Source: a virus. From it: a DNA stretch of 37,541 nt. Location of the stretch: the IMG/VR virus record IMGVR_UViG_3300047498_000022, positions 1 to 37,541 of that record. One strand, given 5' to 3'. The notes under the pieces were generated by a model. It saw only the letters and a program-made list of their open reading frames with translations, had not been told where the DNA came from and searched no databases. Below, one piece after another: positions 19,723-29,454 of this stretch. A program made the position numbers and the translations under genes. Position 1 is the first letter of the stretch; each line of letters starts with the position of its first letter.

Positions 19723-20954
19723 GTTACCCTCTGCCAAAGTGTCAAATTCGCTGTATTAGCACTTCCATTACTCATTAACGGATTCCATGTGCCTGCTATA
19801 GAATCCCCACTACTAGCGATCCCTGGACCCGCCGCCAAGTAGACAGGAGTAATATGGGATGCAGCTTGTGGTGTCCCCGGAACGGCGGGATTGATGGTAG
19901 CATTAGTAGTGCCAAAAATAATCGATCCCACCCCTAATGCTGTCATTAAACTAACTGGCACGTTTGTACAGTTCGATAGATTGCCAGATGTAGGCGTACC
20001 CAATAAGGGCGTGACCAAAGAGACTGAAGCAGGTATATCGGCAGAAACCAAACTCCTGAAGGTCGGAGTAGCGTTTCCACCTGAAGATGGGCCAGATAAA
20101 ACTTTATTTGCAGCTTGCGATATCAGCGCCGCCGCCAAAGTGCCGCTAGTCGTTACAGCAGAAGATGGTGTTGAGCTTTGTAATACTCCATCACCAGTGA
20201 ACGTTACACTAGTTACCGTACCGGATGTCGCAGAACCACTGCTTGCAGCCGTCACCAGCCCCTTGGCATTAACGGTAATACTGGCATTGGTAAAAGCGCC
20301 TACGTTTGAATTTACCGTCGCCAAGGTCGTAGCGATGGGAGTAACCCCAGAACCAGCTACGTCACCAGTAAGAGTCAAGTTTCCAGTTGGCACGGATGCC
20401 AGTGCTGAAATTGCCCAATAACCAGAGGCAAGGTCAGTAGACCATGTGCCAGAAACATTTCCGACTTGGGCGATATAATAATTTAAAGTATCTAAGCCAT
20501 TTGTTCCGTCCTGAACAATATCGCCGGTAGTATAAGATACCCCCGTTTTCCATGTGCCGCGAAATTGGGTGGTACGAGCGGCCAATTGTTGAATCTGCAT
20601 TTCAAGGGTGTCACCCATTTCTTCAATAACTTGAGGAGAAAAATCACCTTGGTTGGCAATAGTTATATTTTGTGTGTACGGAAGTATTCGAGCAACCGTA
20701 AGTGTGGTGCCGTTAGCGATAGGGGATCCTACCAACGGATAAGTCACAGTTCCGCCTACGCCCCAAATAGAATTTGTAGCAGCAGGATTTATAACCAACG
20801 TATACTGTGTCGGATTAACTATTGTGACGGTATTGCCGGAAGTGAAAATAACTTCAATATCAGAAGCAGAATCCGCAACAAAATTGAAGGTAAATGAAGT
20901 GGTTGCTCCATTTCCTAAAAATGTTTGAGATGAGGAAGTTGTAGAAATTGTTAT
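19719..20954 (-). CDS. Tail fibre protein, about 411 aa, probable ATA start
   Basis: The frame extends upstream of the first usable standard codon (TTG 20798). The extra 52 codons read TISTTSSSQTFLGNGATTSF, then TFNFVADSASDIEVIF and VTIVNPTQYTLV, an N-terminal fibre domain common in phages, where homologues start M-T-I-S-T-T. Here the Met position is an ATA at 20952-20954, preceded by GGTAGG. The rest has QIQQLAART followed by GTWKTGVSYTTGDIV (a carbohydrate-binding-like GxWxxGxxYxxGDxV module), then fibre repeats including TVNAKGLVTAAS. The C-terminus is a short fibre head. Confidence 0.8.
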   Translation of the reverse strand: MTISTTSSSQTFLGNGATTSFTFNFVADSASDIEVIFTSGNTVTIVNPTQYTLVINPAATNSIWGVGGTVTYPLVGSPIANGTTLTVARILPYTQNITIANQGDFSPQVIEEMGDTLEMQIQQLAARTTQFRGTWKTGVSYTTGDIVQDGTNGLDTLNYYIAQVGNVSGTWSTDLASGYWAISALASVPTGNLTLTGDVAGSGVTPIATTLATVNSNVGAFTNASITVNAKGLVTAASSGSATSGTVTSVTFTGDGVLQSSTPSSAVTTSGTLAAALISQAANKVLSGPSSGGNATPTFRSLVSADIPASVSLVTPLLGTPTSGNLSNCTNVPVSLMTALGVGSIIFGTTNATINPAVPGTPQAASHITPVYLAAGPGIASSGDSIAGTWNPLMSNGSANTANLTLWQRVT

Positions 20955-21028
20955 CGCACACCTACCCGGCGCTTAACGCGCTCTTGTTTTGATGTATTTT
21001 AGCGTATATTCAAGTAAATGGAAAGAGG

Positions 21029-23413
21029 TTATTGAGGTGCTCTATTTGGCATTGATTGACCATGTGGCCAGAAAAAATGCTGCCCATATGTATGCTGATA
21101 ATACTGATTTGTATGGTTCCATTCATTTTGGGCATTTGGGTCAATTTCACGCTGTGCCGCATCTAAAGCACCGTGCTGCATCAATAATTGTGACCACCAA
21201 CCATCGGCACCAGGCACAAAATGTCGCGCCTCATTAAATATCTTACCTGCCGCATGGGGATTTTTATTGGTTAATCCGCCCTCGTATTCCGCCCCTTTAA
21301 TCCCAGCCTCTGCTACCTTTCCTATGGTACTGGTTACGCTACCGGAGTGCTGGGGATTAAGTAAATCAAGTGATGGGCCAGCAAAACCGCTGGACATAAG
21401 GTTAGTCTTCCAGAACTCGCGGCCTTGGGGTGTTGTCGGATTCATCGTATAGAAATCCCTGCCTGAAACTACCGCCTTAGCCTGCATACGCATGGCATTA
21501 GCCGTCAATAGAGCCATACCAGCAGCACCTGCAAAACCAATTTTAGAAGCCAGCCCCTGTTTTAACATAAATCCCCGCTGCAACATCATCATGGTGGACA
21601 TAGTGAATTGCAAGGCAATCGTCATATCTCTGGCAATCATACCCGATACACTATTTGGATCTGGATTGCCAATAAGGGCATAGCGGTTCCTGAGATTAGG
21701 CGCAGGCACCGTTTCCCGTGATTCCCCATTGATATACATGCCTATTCTTGTTGCAATATCTCGGAGAGTCTTAGAATTCATGTCGGTGCGCTTAAGCATA
21801 TCCACTGGCTGTAGCATCTTAACGCCATTATGTTCAGCAACCTCGGTTTGCCTAAATGCATTCCAATCTGATTCACTAATGCCGTTACGCTCCATTGAAT
21901 CCCGTATCGGCAAATCTTTGAATTCCATATCTTTCCATCGAGCAAAATTGCTTAGGAAATCAAGAGCCATGATTCGTGGTAGACTTTCCATGTGCGCGTG
22001 TACGAAAAATGCCCGCGCCATAGGGTCATTAACGCTCATTACGCGCCCCATAATAGGATGATCGCGTATGATAGCATCATTGCCCTTATGCAATTCACTA
22101 AAGAAGTTATCCCCGGCCACACCGGCACGTAATGCCAATTGCCGCGCATCGTCACTACCAAGCGTTTTTAGATAGTTGCCGAACATATGCGTTATCGAAG
22201 AAGCGGGAAGATTATTAATCATTTTAAGTGTGGGCACCCTAGAAAACAAATCTACCGTAGCCTGTGACAAGTATGCAACTTCAGCAATCCGCATATAAAT
22301 AGCACTACGAAATCCCTGATAAAAAGCCCCGGCCTTAGAAAGCGGCGAATCGGTATCGGTCATGCTTCTATAGATGCCATCAAATTTCTTAAGGTCGCGA
22401 GCTATTTGTGATACATCATTACTTGTCTCACTGGCGGTTTTAAAAGCAAAATCCCTAAGATGCTTTATCATTGCCACCGGCTTGGGGCCGAATTCTTCCA
22501 TCATGGAAATCTTGTTGGCAGCGGCAGACAGATGACTTTGAATAGCATTTACGGGATCGCCCGCCGACATGCCGAAATCCTTATTATAGGCTTTCCATTT
22601 ATCGTAATCATTACCAAAACCAATTACGCGATGCTGCTCAAGTGAATCAGAAGGTGACAGCCCAGCATGTTGACTTCTAATATCGTCAAACATTTGCTTT
22701 AATACTTTTGGCAAATCTTTAATTGCCTTTAATGGCTTTCCACCAATTGTCGCAAAGTTTTCCATTGCGCTTTTAGACCAAGCAGCAAAGCCGCTTTTGC
22801 CCATTGCAATACCGTCATGGTTTGTGGGCAGTCCATAGTGAGATAATCTTTTAATATCTTCACCGGCATCACTACGCCGCCTTACTGACTCATCCATGAC
22901 TTTTTGCACGTCTTTGGCCAGTCCGCCATGCTCGCCGCTTTTACTGCTTCCCTCAACCATCATTTCACGGCCAAACTTGTCGCGGTCAGTTTCATTACGA
23001 AGGAAATTTCCTAGGAAGTTCCCTTTAGCATATTTCTGGAAAAATTTATCTATCTGTGCGCCCCACTGTTGTTTAATGACGGATGAACGATTATCAATCT
23101 TTTGTAATGAATCTATTAGCGTTGACATCACAGGATTTTCAATAATGGTCGGCTTATTTACGCCCGTTCGCAGCATTTTTTCATTACGTTCTCTTGCTTC
23201 TGTGGCCAGAACTAGTTGCTTCTTCTTTAGCGCCATTTGCTCATCAACATTACGGATGGCATCTTCAAGGATTTTTCTTTCTTCGGGAGTGTGAAAATCT
23301 GATTTTTGCAAATCAATACCATTGGCTTTCAGGTGATCCTCCATCCCCTGATACATCTTTTCGGTAACGCGCCCCTCTTTTAGGGCTTTTACCATACAAT
23401 CAAAAAATGCCAT
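21029..23413 (-). CDS. Large internal virion (ejection) protein, 794 aa
   Basis: ATG 23413 is preferred to a TTG at 23425, which would overlap the previous stop. The protein is helical, with a coiled N-terminus (RKILEDAIRNVDEQMALKKK), a middle rich in Asp, Lys and Met, and hydrophobic segments near residues 610-660 (MTIALQFTMSTMMMLQRGF, then KIGFAGAAGMALLTANAM). Size, position and composition fit the T7 gp16-like class of ejection proteins that cross the cell envelope, but I see no catalytic motif. It is the last of three such genes. Confidence 0.75.
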   Translation of the reverse strand: MAFFDCMVKALKEGRVTEKMYQGMEDHLKANGIDLQKSDFHTPEERKILEDAIRNVDEQMALKKKQLVLATEARERNEKMLRTGVNKPTIIENPVMSTLIDSLQKIDNRSSVIKQQWGAQIDKFFQKYAKGNFLGNFLRNETDRDKFGREMMVEGSSKSGEHGGLAKDVQKVMDESVRRRSDAGEDIKRLSHYGLPTNHDGIAMGKSGFAAWSKSAMENFATIGGKPLKAIKDLPKVLKQMFDDIRSQHAGLSPSDSLEQHRVIGFGNDYDKWKAYNKDFGMSAGDPVNAIQSHLSAAANKISMMEEFGPKPVAMIKHLRDFAFKTASETSNDVSQIARDLKKFDGIYRSMTDTDSPLSKAGAFYQGFRSAIYMRIAEVAYLSQATVDLFSRVPTLKMINNLPASSITHMFGNYLKTLGSDDARQLALRAGVAGDNFFSELHKGNDAIIRDHPIMGRVMSVNDPMARAFFVHAHMESLPRIMALDFLSNFARWKDMEFKDLPIRDSMERNGISESDWNAFRQTEVAEHNGVKMLQPVDMLKRTDMNSKTLRDIATRIGMYINGESRETVPAPNLRNRYALIGNPDPNSVSGMIARDMTIALQFTMSTMMMLQRGFMLKQGLASKIGFAGAAGMALLTANAMRMQAKAVVSGRDFYTMNPTTPQGREFWKTNLMSSGFAGPSLDLLNPQHSGSVTSTIGKVAEAGIKGAEYEGGLTNKNPHAAGKIFNEARHFVPGADGWWSQLLMQHGALDAAQREIDPNAQNEWNHTNQYYQHTYGQHFFWPHGQSMPNRAPQ

Positions 23414-23417
23414 GCTA

Positions 23418-25541
23418 TTATCCAATCATACAAGTTGTCATAGCTTTGAATAAATCCTCGTGATCCTTAATTTCTTTGATGGCGTCTTTTACTGTAGTCT
23501 GCTTATCATCGTCAATTGGCGCGGCAGAATCTGGCTTTACATCCTTAAATAATTCGTCTTGTTTCTGAGCGCCAGTATCAAACAATCCCTCATTGGCTGG
23601 CTTTTGTTCTTTGTTAGACTTCATCAGGCGACTCATTACCCGTTCAGCCAAACTTTTTTCGCTTATCTTTTCCGCACCCGGAATAACACCTTGTTCACCA
23701 GCGGCAGTTTTTTCTGTTGGCATCACCTTTTCTGCAAGGGCGTCATATTTAATTTGCGTTTCCTGATCTAATGCTTCTCTTTCTGCTTCTCTGGCACCAA
23801 TAGATTCTTTTTCCTCATCCGCAATCCGCGCCCATTCTAACTGCTCTTGCTGATCTTTTATTTCCTTCAGAACATCATCTACGCTTTTATCTCCGGTTTC
23901 CACGCCGTGCTCTTCAGCATATCGTTCTAAATCTTCATGACTACCTGCCTCAACGCCAGTAGATTTCTCAGCATTATTGGATATGCCCTTTTGTTCTTTT
24001 TCAATTTCGTCTAGAATATGCTGCTTACTGACATAATTCCCGGTTTCATCCGTAGGTGCATGACCAAATTCTTTTACCCATTCTTCATGGGGAATATTAT
24101 CAACATCACCCAATCTGCCAAGCGTGCGAATCAATCCTGGCTTACGAATACCCATATTCTTCAATTCACCGGCCAGATTGGAACCAGCACGCACACCACC
24201 TTGACGCTGTAACCATGCCCGAATTGGCTTTTTGATAATGGGGACTTTTGGTTTCTGTGGCTCTTGTGTTGAAGGCAACGGAACATTATCCATAGAGTCC
24301 GCAGTTTTTTCTACCTTCAATACTCCAGATCCAGCGGTTTTTGCCATGCCGCTTTGCGGAGTTTCCGGTATGGGCTTTCCGGCCTCGATAGCTTTCTCCA
24401 CTTTATCTGCATGTTGTATGCCATCTGGATACTCAATATTTGCTTCTTTAAAACCATTCTCCAAGAGCAAATCACGCTCACCGGCCTGTATAACACCGCG
24501 TGTTTCCGCTGATGGTTTTGGATTTACTTCATGCAAAACGTCAAGCCTTGTTTCAAGTGGCAAATTAGCTGCGATTGCCGATGCTTCGTCAGGGGTTTTG
24601 GCTGCACTTAATTCGCGCACCGCATCGCCAACTACGCCAGATTGTTTTGCGGCACCATCAACTGCATCCCTCACTTCTCCCATGCCCTTAACAGTTGTTG
24701 CTGGTAAATAATGCTCGCCTATCTCATGTACACCAGAAAGCATCCCGCCAAGTAACGTGTTAGTTAAAACCCCAAACGCCTCCTGCTTGTAATCCCGCTC
24801 TACGCCGTACTGCTCAGCGGCAGGAGCAGCAAGAACGGATTGACTAACTGCTGACAATACGCCATTAGACACGGCATTAGCAGTGATCCTGCTTCCCATA
24901 TTCGCTATAATGTCTTTGCTTATTCCACCAGTACCAGCCAGAGCTATATTGAAAGCAGCTTGTGCGGGGTTACTGGGGGCAAATGAGGCGGTTATACCAC
25001 CAAGTAAGCCAGAGCCAGTTACCTTGCCAACACCAGGAATATTGACACCAGATGCCCGCTGCTCAGCTTCTTGTGCCTCCTGATCAACAATGTCTTGTTG
25101 ATTTTTTACTTGAGCAATCCCCTGATTGATAGAAGGAACATCCGCTGCTTCTGGGTGGTTTCTTTTCCACTCCTCAATTTTATGCTGTGATTCTATGGTA
25201 TCAACCAAATCCTGCTTTGGATTCGCACCCGCCAAATGAGCAGCGAAAGTACCAATTTCTGGATTGCCAGAGAACATCCCATTTTCAACATCAGGCAGCG
25301 CACCATAATGATTTTTTAAACTAGCTGCAAAATCTGGGTCATGTGCCCTGATTGCTTCTGTCTGATCATGAAGAAACCTCTGCCCAAGATAGACACTACC
25401 AATTTCTGAGTTATGTCCCATCGCACCACTGACACCAGATGAAATAACATTTTCTAAAAATGAAGGCGGCGGACGCATGGAATCTGGCTGACTCGCTGCC
25501 CCACCCGCATCAAGCACATCATTCTGAGTATTTCCAAACAT
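23418..25541 (-). CDS. Large internal virion protein, 707 aa
   Basis: Residues 150-280 have Gly/Ala-rich hydrophobic stretches (VTGSGLLGGITASFAP, then LTNTLLGGMLSGVHEIGEHYLP). The C-terminal half is highly charged and Glu/Lys-rich with probable coiled coils (ILDEIEKEQKGISN, then LKEIKDQQEQLEW). No family domain is recognised. It is coupled to the transglycosylase gene before (TAATG) and followed within five bases by the next large protein, so it belongs with the ejection machine. Confidence 0.75.
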   Translation of the reverse strand: MFGNTQNDVLDAGGAASQPDSMRPPPSFLENVISSGVSGAMGHNSEIGSVYLGQRFLHDQTEAIRAHDPDFAASLKNHYGALPDVENGMFSGNPEIGTFAAHLAGANPKQDLVDTIESQHKIEEWKRNHPEAADVPSINQGIAQVKNQQDIVDQEAQEAEQRASGVNIPGVGKVTGSGLLGGITASFAPSNPAQAAFNIALAGTGGISKDIIANMGSRITANAVSNGVLSAVSQSVLAAPAAEQYGVERDYKQEAFGVLTNTLLGGMLSGVHEIGEHYLPATTVKGMGEVRDAVDGAAKQSGVVGDAVRELSAAKTPDEASAIAANLPLETRLDVLHEVNPKPSAETRGVIQAGERDLLLENGFKEANIEYPDGIQHADKVEKAIEAGKPIPETPQSGMAKTAGSGVLKVEKTADSMDNVPLPSTQEPQKPKVPIIKKPIRAWLQRQGGVRAGSNLAGELKNMGIRKPGLIRTLGRLGDVDNIPHEEWVKEFGHAPTDETGNYVSKQHILDEIEKEQKGISNNAEKSTGVEAGSHEDLERYAEEHGVETGDKSVDDVLKEIKDQQEQLEWARIADEEKESIGAREAEREALDQETQIKYDALAEKVMPTEKTAAGEQGVIPGAEKISEKSLAERVMSRLMKSNKEQKPANEGLFDTGAQKQDELFKDVKPDSAAPIDDDKQTTVKDAIKEIKDHEDLFKAMTTCMIG

Positions 25542-27898
25542 TACAGAACTCCGCCCTCTTTCTCTAATTGCGAAGTCTTATCTGGTTGGGCAGCTATTTC
25601 ACTATTCTTTCCTACTATTTGTTCGGGATTAAATTTCAAAAACATCTTGCCTCCCTTCATTCCCGGTGCAGCATATGCCTCACCATTTGGTTGCAACGCC
25701 AAATACAATCCGGGGCCAACAGATTGCAAGGTGAATGGGGTTTGCCCCACCTGAAATGTATCGCCATTTTTCCCGCGTGGTAATTCTATATTGGAGGGGC
25801 CAATGCTGTTAGTTAACTGCATATTAGCGTTTTGCATACCAACCAAAAGATCATTGTTGGTTACACCATTTAAAAAAGTTTCCATCTGATTGGCACTTAC
25901 GTGCGGAGGCGTCAAAATTGTCTTCCCATTATATGTAGACTGACTCATGCCGCCAAGGGAGTCTTTTATAACGCCATCTATAGCATCGTCCTGTATATTT
26001 TGCCCAGAACTATATCTTGCCGCGAAAACAGACCTAGCGGCAGATTTTACCTGATCGTATTGCTGAGGCAGAAGCGTTTGGTCATATCCCGCCGCTTGCA
26101 TACGTGCATCAACTTTTGAAAGTGGCAAATCCTTGTCTTTATCTTCTCTAATTCTTTCGTCGCCCTTAACAATTTCCATGGCGGTTTTTGGATCGTCAAT
26201 TCCTGCCGCATATACAATGTTTGGACTTGTCGCCTTAAGAGGGGCAAGCACATCGGCAGCATATGGCCCAGCACCCTCTCGAATGGCCATAAGCGTTGAC
26301 TGTTTCGATTGTACACCATTATCATCAGAATTTAATGGCATCGATTCCCAATTGCTGACTAGTCTTGCGGCATCGTTTTTACTCCATACCGCCTTTGCTA
26401 CGGGCACATTATATTGGCCAGAAATTGCCAACGCAGTTTGTATTCCTGATGCCACGCTTTTTGAATCACTGATGTTAATTGGTTGTCCGCCACCATGCAT
26501 AGAATCCCATGTGCCGCGAGGATCATCATTAATTTTTTTGAGATACTTATTAGCCGCATCTGCAACGGTATCATGTAGCCAATTATCCTGAGATGTGGCC
26601 ACTTGCGTAACGCCAGTTCCCTTGCCGATACGGTCTTGCACATCCTTAACATAAGATGATACAGTTTTTCCATTACCGTCCTGAGCGTCCTTAATCCACG
26701 GTGTAGGACTTCCCGCTGGGGCAACATTGCCCGTACCAGAAAAATAAGCAGTTGCTATGCGGGCAGGATCGTTATTATATTTTTTCTGATAATCGGCCAT
26801 AATACGGCCATAAACCGCGTCATTGTCTGCCGGATTATCTATCTTTTCGCCCGGTTTTGCGTACAGAGCAAATGTATCCGGCATTATCTGATGATTACCG
26901 ACAGCACCATCAATGCTTACCGGCTCTGGCTTTGATCCTGGATGCTCTTGTTTGCTAATTGCGCTACTAATATCCGATGACGCACCATCAGAAGAATCTG
27001 GTTTCTTCTTTAAACCAGCAACTGTATTCTGAATTTCTTCAGTCGTCATATTGGGGAATTGATCGGTGTATTGCGATATCTGACGCTCCTGATTGGCTGT
27101 GCCCATCATGGTTTCAATGCGAGCACGATGCTCCGCGTCAAGATATGGTATTGTTACCTGCTTGCCATCCCTAACAGCAGTAATGCCGCCATCCCTCATT
27201 TTTTCGTAAAGTGCTTGTGCGGCATTAGGGTCGCTATTGGTTAATGAGCGAATGCTAGCATAGGTAGCCTCGCCAATATTATGGGACATTATTTGATCTG
27301 CTGTGGCGGAGTCATGGCCACTATAGGCTGATTTTTCTGCACTCAATGTTGCGATATCGCTAAGATCATCATTAAATCTACTCGTGTCTCCAGCGTGCAT
27401 AGCGGCAAGATTCACCTTGGCCGCAATTTGAGAATCATAAGACTGCAAATGTGCCGCTTCTGCTTGCTGACCAGCCCAATCACCCGCGCTTCGCATTGAG
27501 TTGTCTACTTCTCTGGCAAAATCTGCCTTGACCTTATCTGCGGCCATAGGATTACCTGCGCTAGTGACCATTTGGGACTGTAAATCTAATGCTTGCTTTT
27601 GAAAACTTTGCAAAGCTCCAACCGCATTATTCCCGCGATTCTGTTTATACTGCGCTTCCAAATTACCAAGTTGCAATGATCCTTGCGTAACAATATTGCG
27701 CGCTCTTGAGTCGTTATAAATGTCCTGATAATGCTGGGCTACATCAAACCCCTCCTTACCCGCCGCTTCAGTTGCCTGACTTACTTGTGCGCCAAAATCT
27801 TCAGGCGTTGCCCGAACACCCATAGGCGTACCACCGCCGCCGCCAGCTTGCTCGGTGGGGTATGGGGTATATGGGACTGGTGCGGCGCGTTCAGGCAT
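25541..27898 (-). CDS. Internal virion protein with lytic transglycosylase domain, 785 aa
   Basis: Residues about 310-400 form an SLT-like lysozyme fold: ISKQEHPG with probable catalytic Glu318, SIDGAVGNHQIMPDTFALYA, YGRIMADYQKKYNND, and RIATAYFSGTGNV. These follow the transglycosylase pattern (ES/EHP, GxxQIMPxT, N-x-x-A-Y-x-x-G). The domain would cut a path through peptidoglycan during DNA ejection. The flanks are helical and Gln/Ala/Asp-rich. Its place between the Ala-rich small protein and two other large proteins corresponds to the T7 gp14-gp15-gp16 order, though in T7 the transglycosylase is in gp16. Confidence 0.88.
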   Translation of the reverse strand: MPERAAPVPYTPYPTEQAGGGGGTPMGVRATPEDFGAQVSQATEAAGKEGFDVAQHYQDIYNDSRARNIVTQGSLQLGNLEAQYKQNRGNNAVGALQSFQKQALDLQSQMVTSAGNPMAADKVKADFAREVDNSMRSAGDWAGQQAEAAHLQSYDSQIAAKVNLAAMHAGDTSRFNDDLSDIATLSAEKSAYSGHDSATADQIMSHNIGEATYASIRSLTNSDPNAAQALYEKMRDGGITAVRDGKQVTIPYLDAEHRARIETMMGTANQERQISQYTDQFPNMTTEEIQNTVAGLKKKPDSSDGASSDISSAISKQEHPGSKPEPVSIDGAVGNHQIMPDTFALYAKPGEKIDNPADNDAVYGRIMADYQKKYNNDPARIATAYFSGTGNVAPAGSPTPWIKDAQDGNGKTVSSYVKDVQDRIGKGTGVTQVATSQDNWLHDTVADAANKYLKKINDDPRGTWDSMHGGGQPINISDSKSVASGIQTALAISGQYNVPVAKAVWSKNDAARLVSNWESMPLNSDDNGVQSKQSTLMAIREGAGPYAADVLAPLKATSPNIVYAAGIDDPKTAMEIVKGDERIREDKDKDLPLSKVDARMQAAGYDQTLLPQQYDQVKSAARSVFAARYSSGQNIQDDAIDGVIKDSLGGMSQSTYNGKTILTPPHVSANQMETFLNGVTNNDLLVGMQNANMQLTNSIGPSNIELPRGKNGDTFQVGQTPFTLQSVGPGLYLALQPNGEAYAAPGMKGGKMFLKFNPEQIVGKNSEIAAQPDKTSQLEKEGGVL

Positions 27899-28563
27899 TA
27901 ATATAGCCCACCCGTTCCAGATGTTACGGCACCAGAGCCAGTAGTTACACTACCCATTGCCCCTTCATTTAGGAAACTATTCCACATACCATTTTGAGCA
28001 CCAGTAGCCACATTGCCCAAAAGGGTTGTACCCGCCTTAACTACTCCAGCCTCCGTATCATATTGCGCCTGTTGTTTATCTAATGCTGCCTGCGCAGTAT
28101 CGCTCGCAGCAGCAGTTTGATATCCATACGCAGTTCTGGCAGCATTACTTCTGATTGTAATGGCGTTCAATTCACCAAGCTCTGCCGCACTGCTGCGTAC
28201 ATCAACCGCCGAGCCGCTATTAACATCGACATTATTAGCCGCCTGAGCAGCCTTAATGCCGCCGACCTGAGCGCGTGTTTTTTGCTGCTCTGCTCCAGCA
28301 TTGGCCGCGCCCTCTTCACCTGCAAAAGTAGCGTTCTGTTGAGCTATTTGAGCGTTGTTAGATTGTATCTGCGCGTTGTATTTCGCAGATTGCGCTTGCT
28401 GCATCCCCCCAGCAATCGAACTCGCAGCAGATAGTCCTGTGCCAATTAGTCCAATAGCGCCAGCATTAGCGGCTGCCGCAGCAGCGGCAACACCTAAAGT
28501 ACTGGCACCACCAGCAGCGGCTGCGGCACCTGCGGCAGAAACAGCGGAAATAGCACCTGACAT
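27898..28563 (-). CDS. Ala-rich internal virion protein (T7 gp14-like), 221 aa
   Basis: N-terminal 50 residues are Ala/Gly-rich and hydrophobic (AGAIGLIGTGLSAASSIAGG), followed by a Gln/Ala-rich helix (YNAQIQSNNAQIAQQNATFA) and QVGGIKAAQAANNVDVNSGS. This matches the T7 gp14-type ejection protein pattern of AQ-rich helices with a GVDVNSGS turn. In T7, gp14 enters the outer membrane. The stop shares a base with the next start (TAATG). Confidence 0.8.
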   Translation of the reverse strand: MSGAISAVSAAGAAAAAGGASTLGVAAAAAAANAGAIGLIGTGLSAASSIAGGMQQAQSAKYNAQIQSNNAQIAQQNATFAGEEGAANAGAEQQKTRAQVGGIKAAQAANNVDVNSGSAVDVRSSAAELGELNAITIRSNAARTAYGYQTAAASDTAQAALDKQQAQYDTEAGVVKAGTTLLGNVATGAQNGMWNSFLNEGAMGSVTTGSGAVTSGTGGLY

Positions 28564-28564
28564 C

Positions 28565-28999
28565 CTATTCTCCTGTCTTGCGCGAAATTAACATATCTGC
28601 CTCATCGGTAAATTGCTCTTCCGCATCATTGATATTATCGACATCGGTAGGAAAAATCATCGTTAAATATGTATCTGTTTTTGCCAAAAATGCTTGCTTA
28701 CGATTCTCGCTCGCTGGCAGAACATTATACCCGGTAAATTCGATTGTTTCACTACCAATATAAGCGATAACATTGCCGTTAATTATAAGGATGGTGGCGA
28801 TTTTAATAAGAGCACCAGTTAAAATTGTTCCCGCAGGAATCATTATTGTGCGGGCATACATGCCCGCATGAATAACATGAGACGTTGGGATATCTATTTG
28901 CGGCATGGATAATGCTTGCGATTCAAACTGGCGAACCTTATCTATAGCGGCGTCAGACATAGTAGGAATTGTGTTTGTTATGGGCGCTATACTAAACAT
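28565..28999 (-). CDS. Cupin-like phage protein, 144 aa
   Basis: ATG 28999 (MFSIAPITNT) overlaps the preceding stop; a codon at 29044 would overlap it more. From residue 38 the pattern is cupin-like: PTSHVIHAGMYARTIMIPAGTILTG, IKIATILIINGNVIAYIG, YNVLPASENRKQAFLAKTDT (quoted in parts: HVIHAGMYARTIMIPAG; ILIINGNVIAY; ASENRKQAFLAKTD). Similar cupins often sit in podovirus structural operons. They are thought to bind sugar or metal; the role is unknown here. Confidence 0.7.
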   Translation of the reverse strand: MFSIAPITNTIPTMSDAAIDKVRQFESQALSMPQIDIPTSHVIHAGMYARTIMIPAGTILTGALIKIATILIINGNVIAYIGSETIEFTGYNVLPASENRKQAFLAKTDTYLTMIFPTDVDNINDAEEQFTDEADMLISRKTGE

Positions 29000-29453
29000 T
29001 GTGCAAACTCTTGAAAAATACCCTATTCGTTTCATTATAGCCAATATGCGGTAAAACTTCGGCTAAATTTCCGCCAAATGGAGCGCTAACTAAAAGGCCG
29101 GGTGAGCCAACTGCCCTTGCGTGGCTTTCGGCCTCATGAAGAAGTTTTAGCCCCGCCCCAGTTTTCCTGTACTCTTTAGCCACAAAGAAACTCTCTGCCA
29201 CGGCAATAATAGTGCTATAATGAGGCATAATAGGTGACAATACCGTAATGTACCCAATCAACGCATCATTAATAAATGCGCCAAAAGTAGACAGCGTACC
29301 AAGGCTTTCAAGGTGCTTATACATATCCACTTTAGCGGATGGCTTAGGTAATCCATCAATGGACGATTCTGCGGCGTATTCCACCAGCAAATCTGCAATA
29401 TTGGGTGCGGACTCTAAATCGGCTATAGTGCATTTTTTAATAACAGCGGCCAT
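28992..29453 (-). CDS. GNAT-family acetyltransferase, 153 aa
   Basis: The GNAT fold order is clear: a helix, GAFINDALIGYITVLSP, then AVAESFFVAKEYRKTGAGLKLLHEAE, in which the R-x-x-G-x-G acetyl-CoA motif reads YRKTGAG, and a C-terminal strand GSPGLLVSAPF with LPHIGYNETNRVFFK. Transfers an acetyl group from acetyl-CoA; the acceptor is unknown. Such enzymes are common between the tail-tube and ejection genes of podoviruses. Its end overlaps the cupin-like gene. Confidence 0.85.
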   Translation of the reverse strand: MAAVIKKCTIADLESAPNIADLLVEYAAESSIDGLPKPSAKVDMYKHLESLGTLSTFGAFINDALIGYITVLSPIMPHYSTIIAVAESFFVAKEYRKTGAGLKLLHEAESHARAVGSPGLLVSAPFGGNLAEVLPHIGYNETNRVFFKSLHNV

Positions 29454-29454
29454 A

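Noticed and set aside
19891-20421. Plus-strand frame of 176 residues opposite the fibre gene
   Set aside because: Same Val/Pro/Ala antisense pattern, with the convincing fibre on the other strand.
20955-20990. Short inverted repeat GCGC-GTTAA-GCGC before the fibre gene as a terminator
   Set aside because: Stem of four bases without a U-tract, and it lies within a coupled operon; not enough to call.
24232-24711. Plus-strand frame of 159 residues opposite the 707-aa virion protein
   Set aside because: No motif or operon context; Ser/Ala/Pro-rich antisense of a coding gene.
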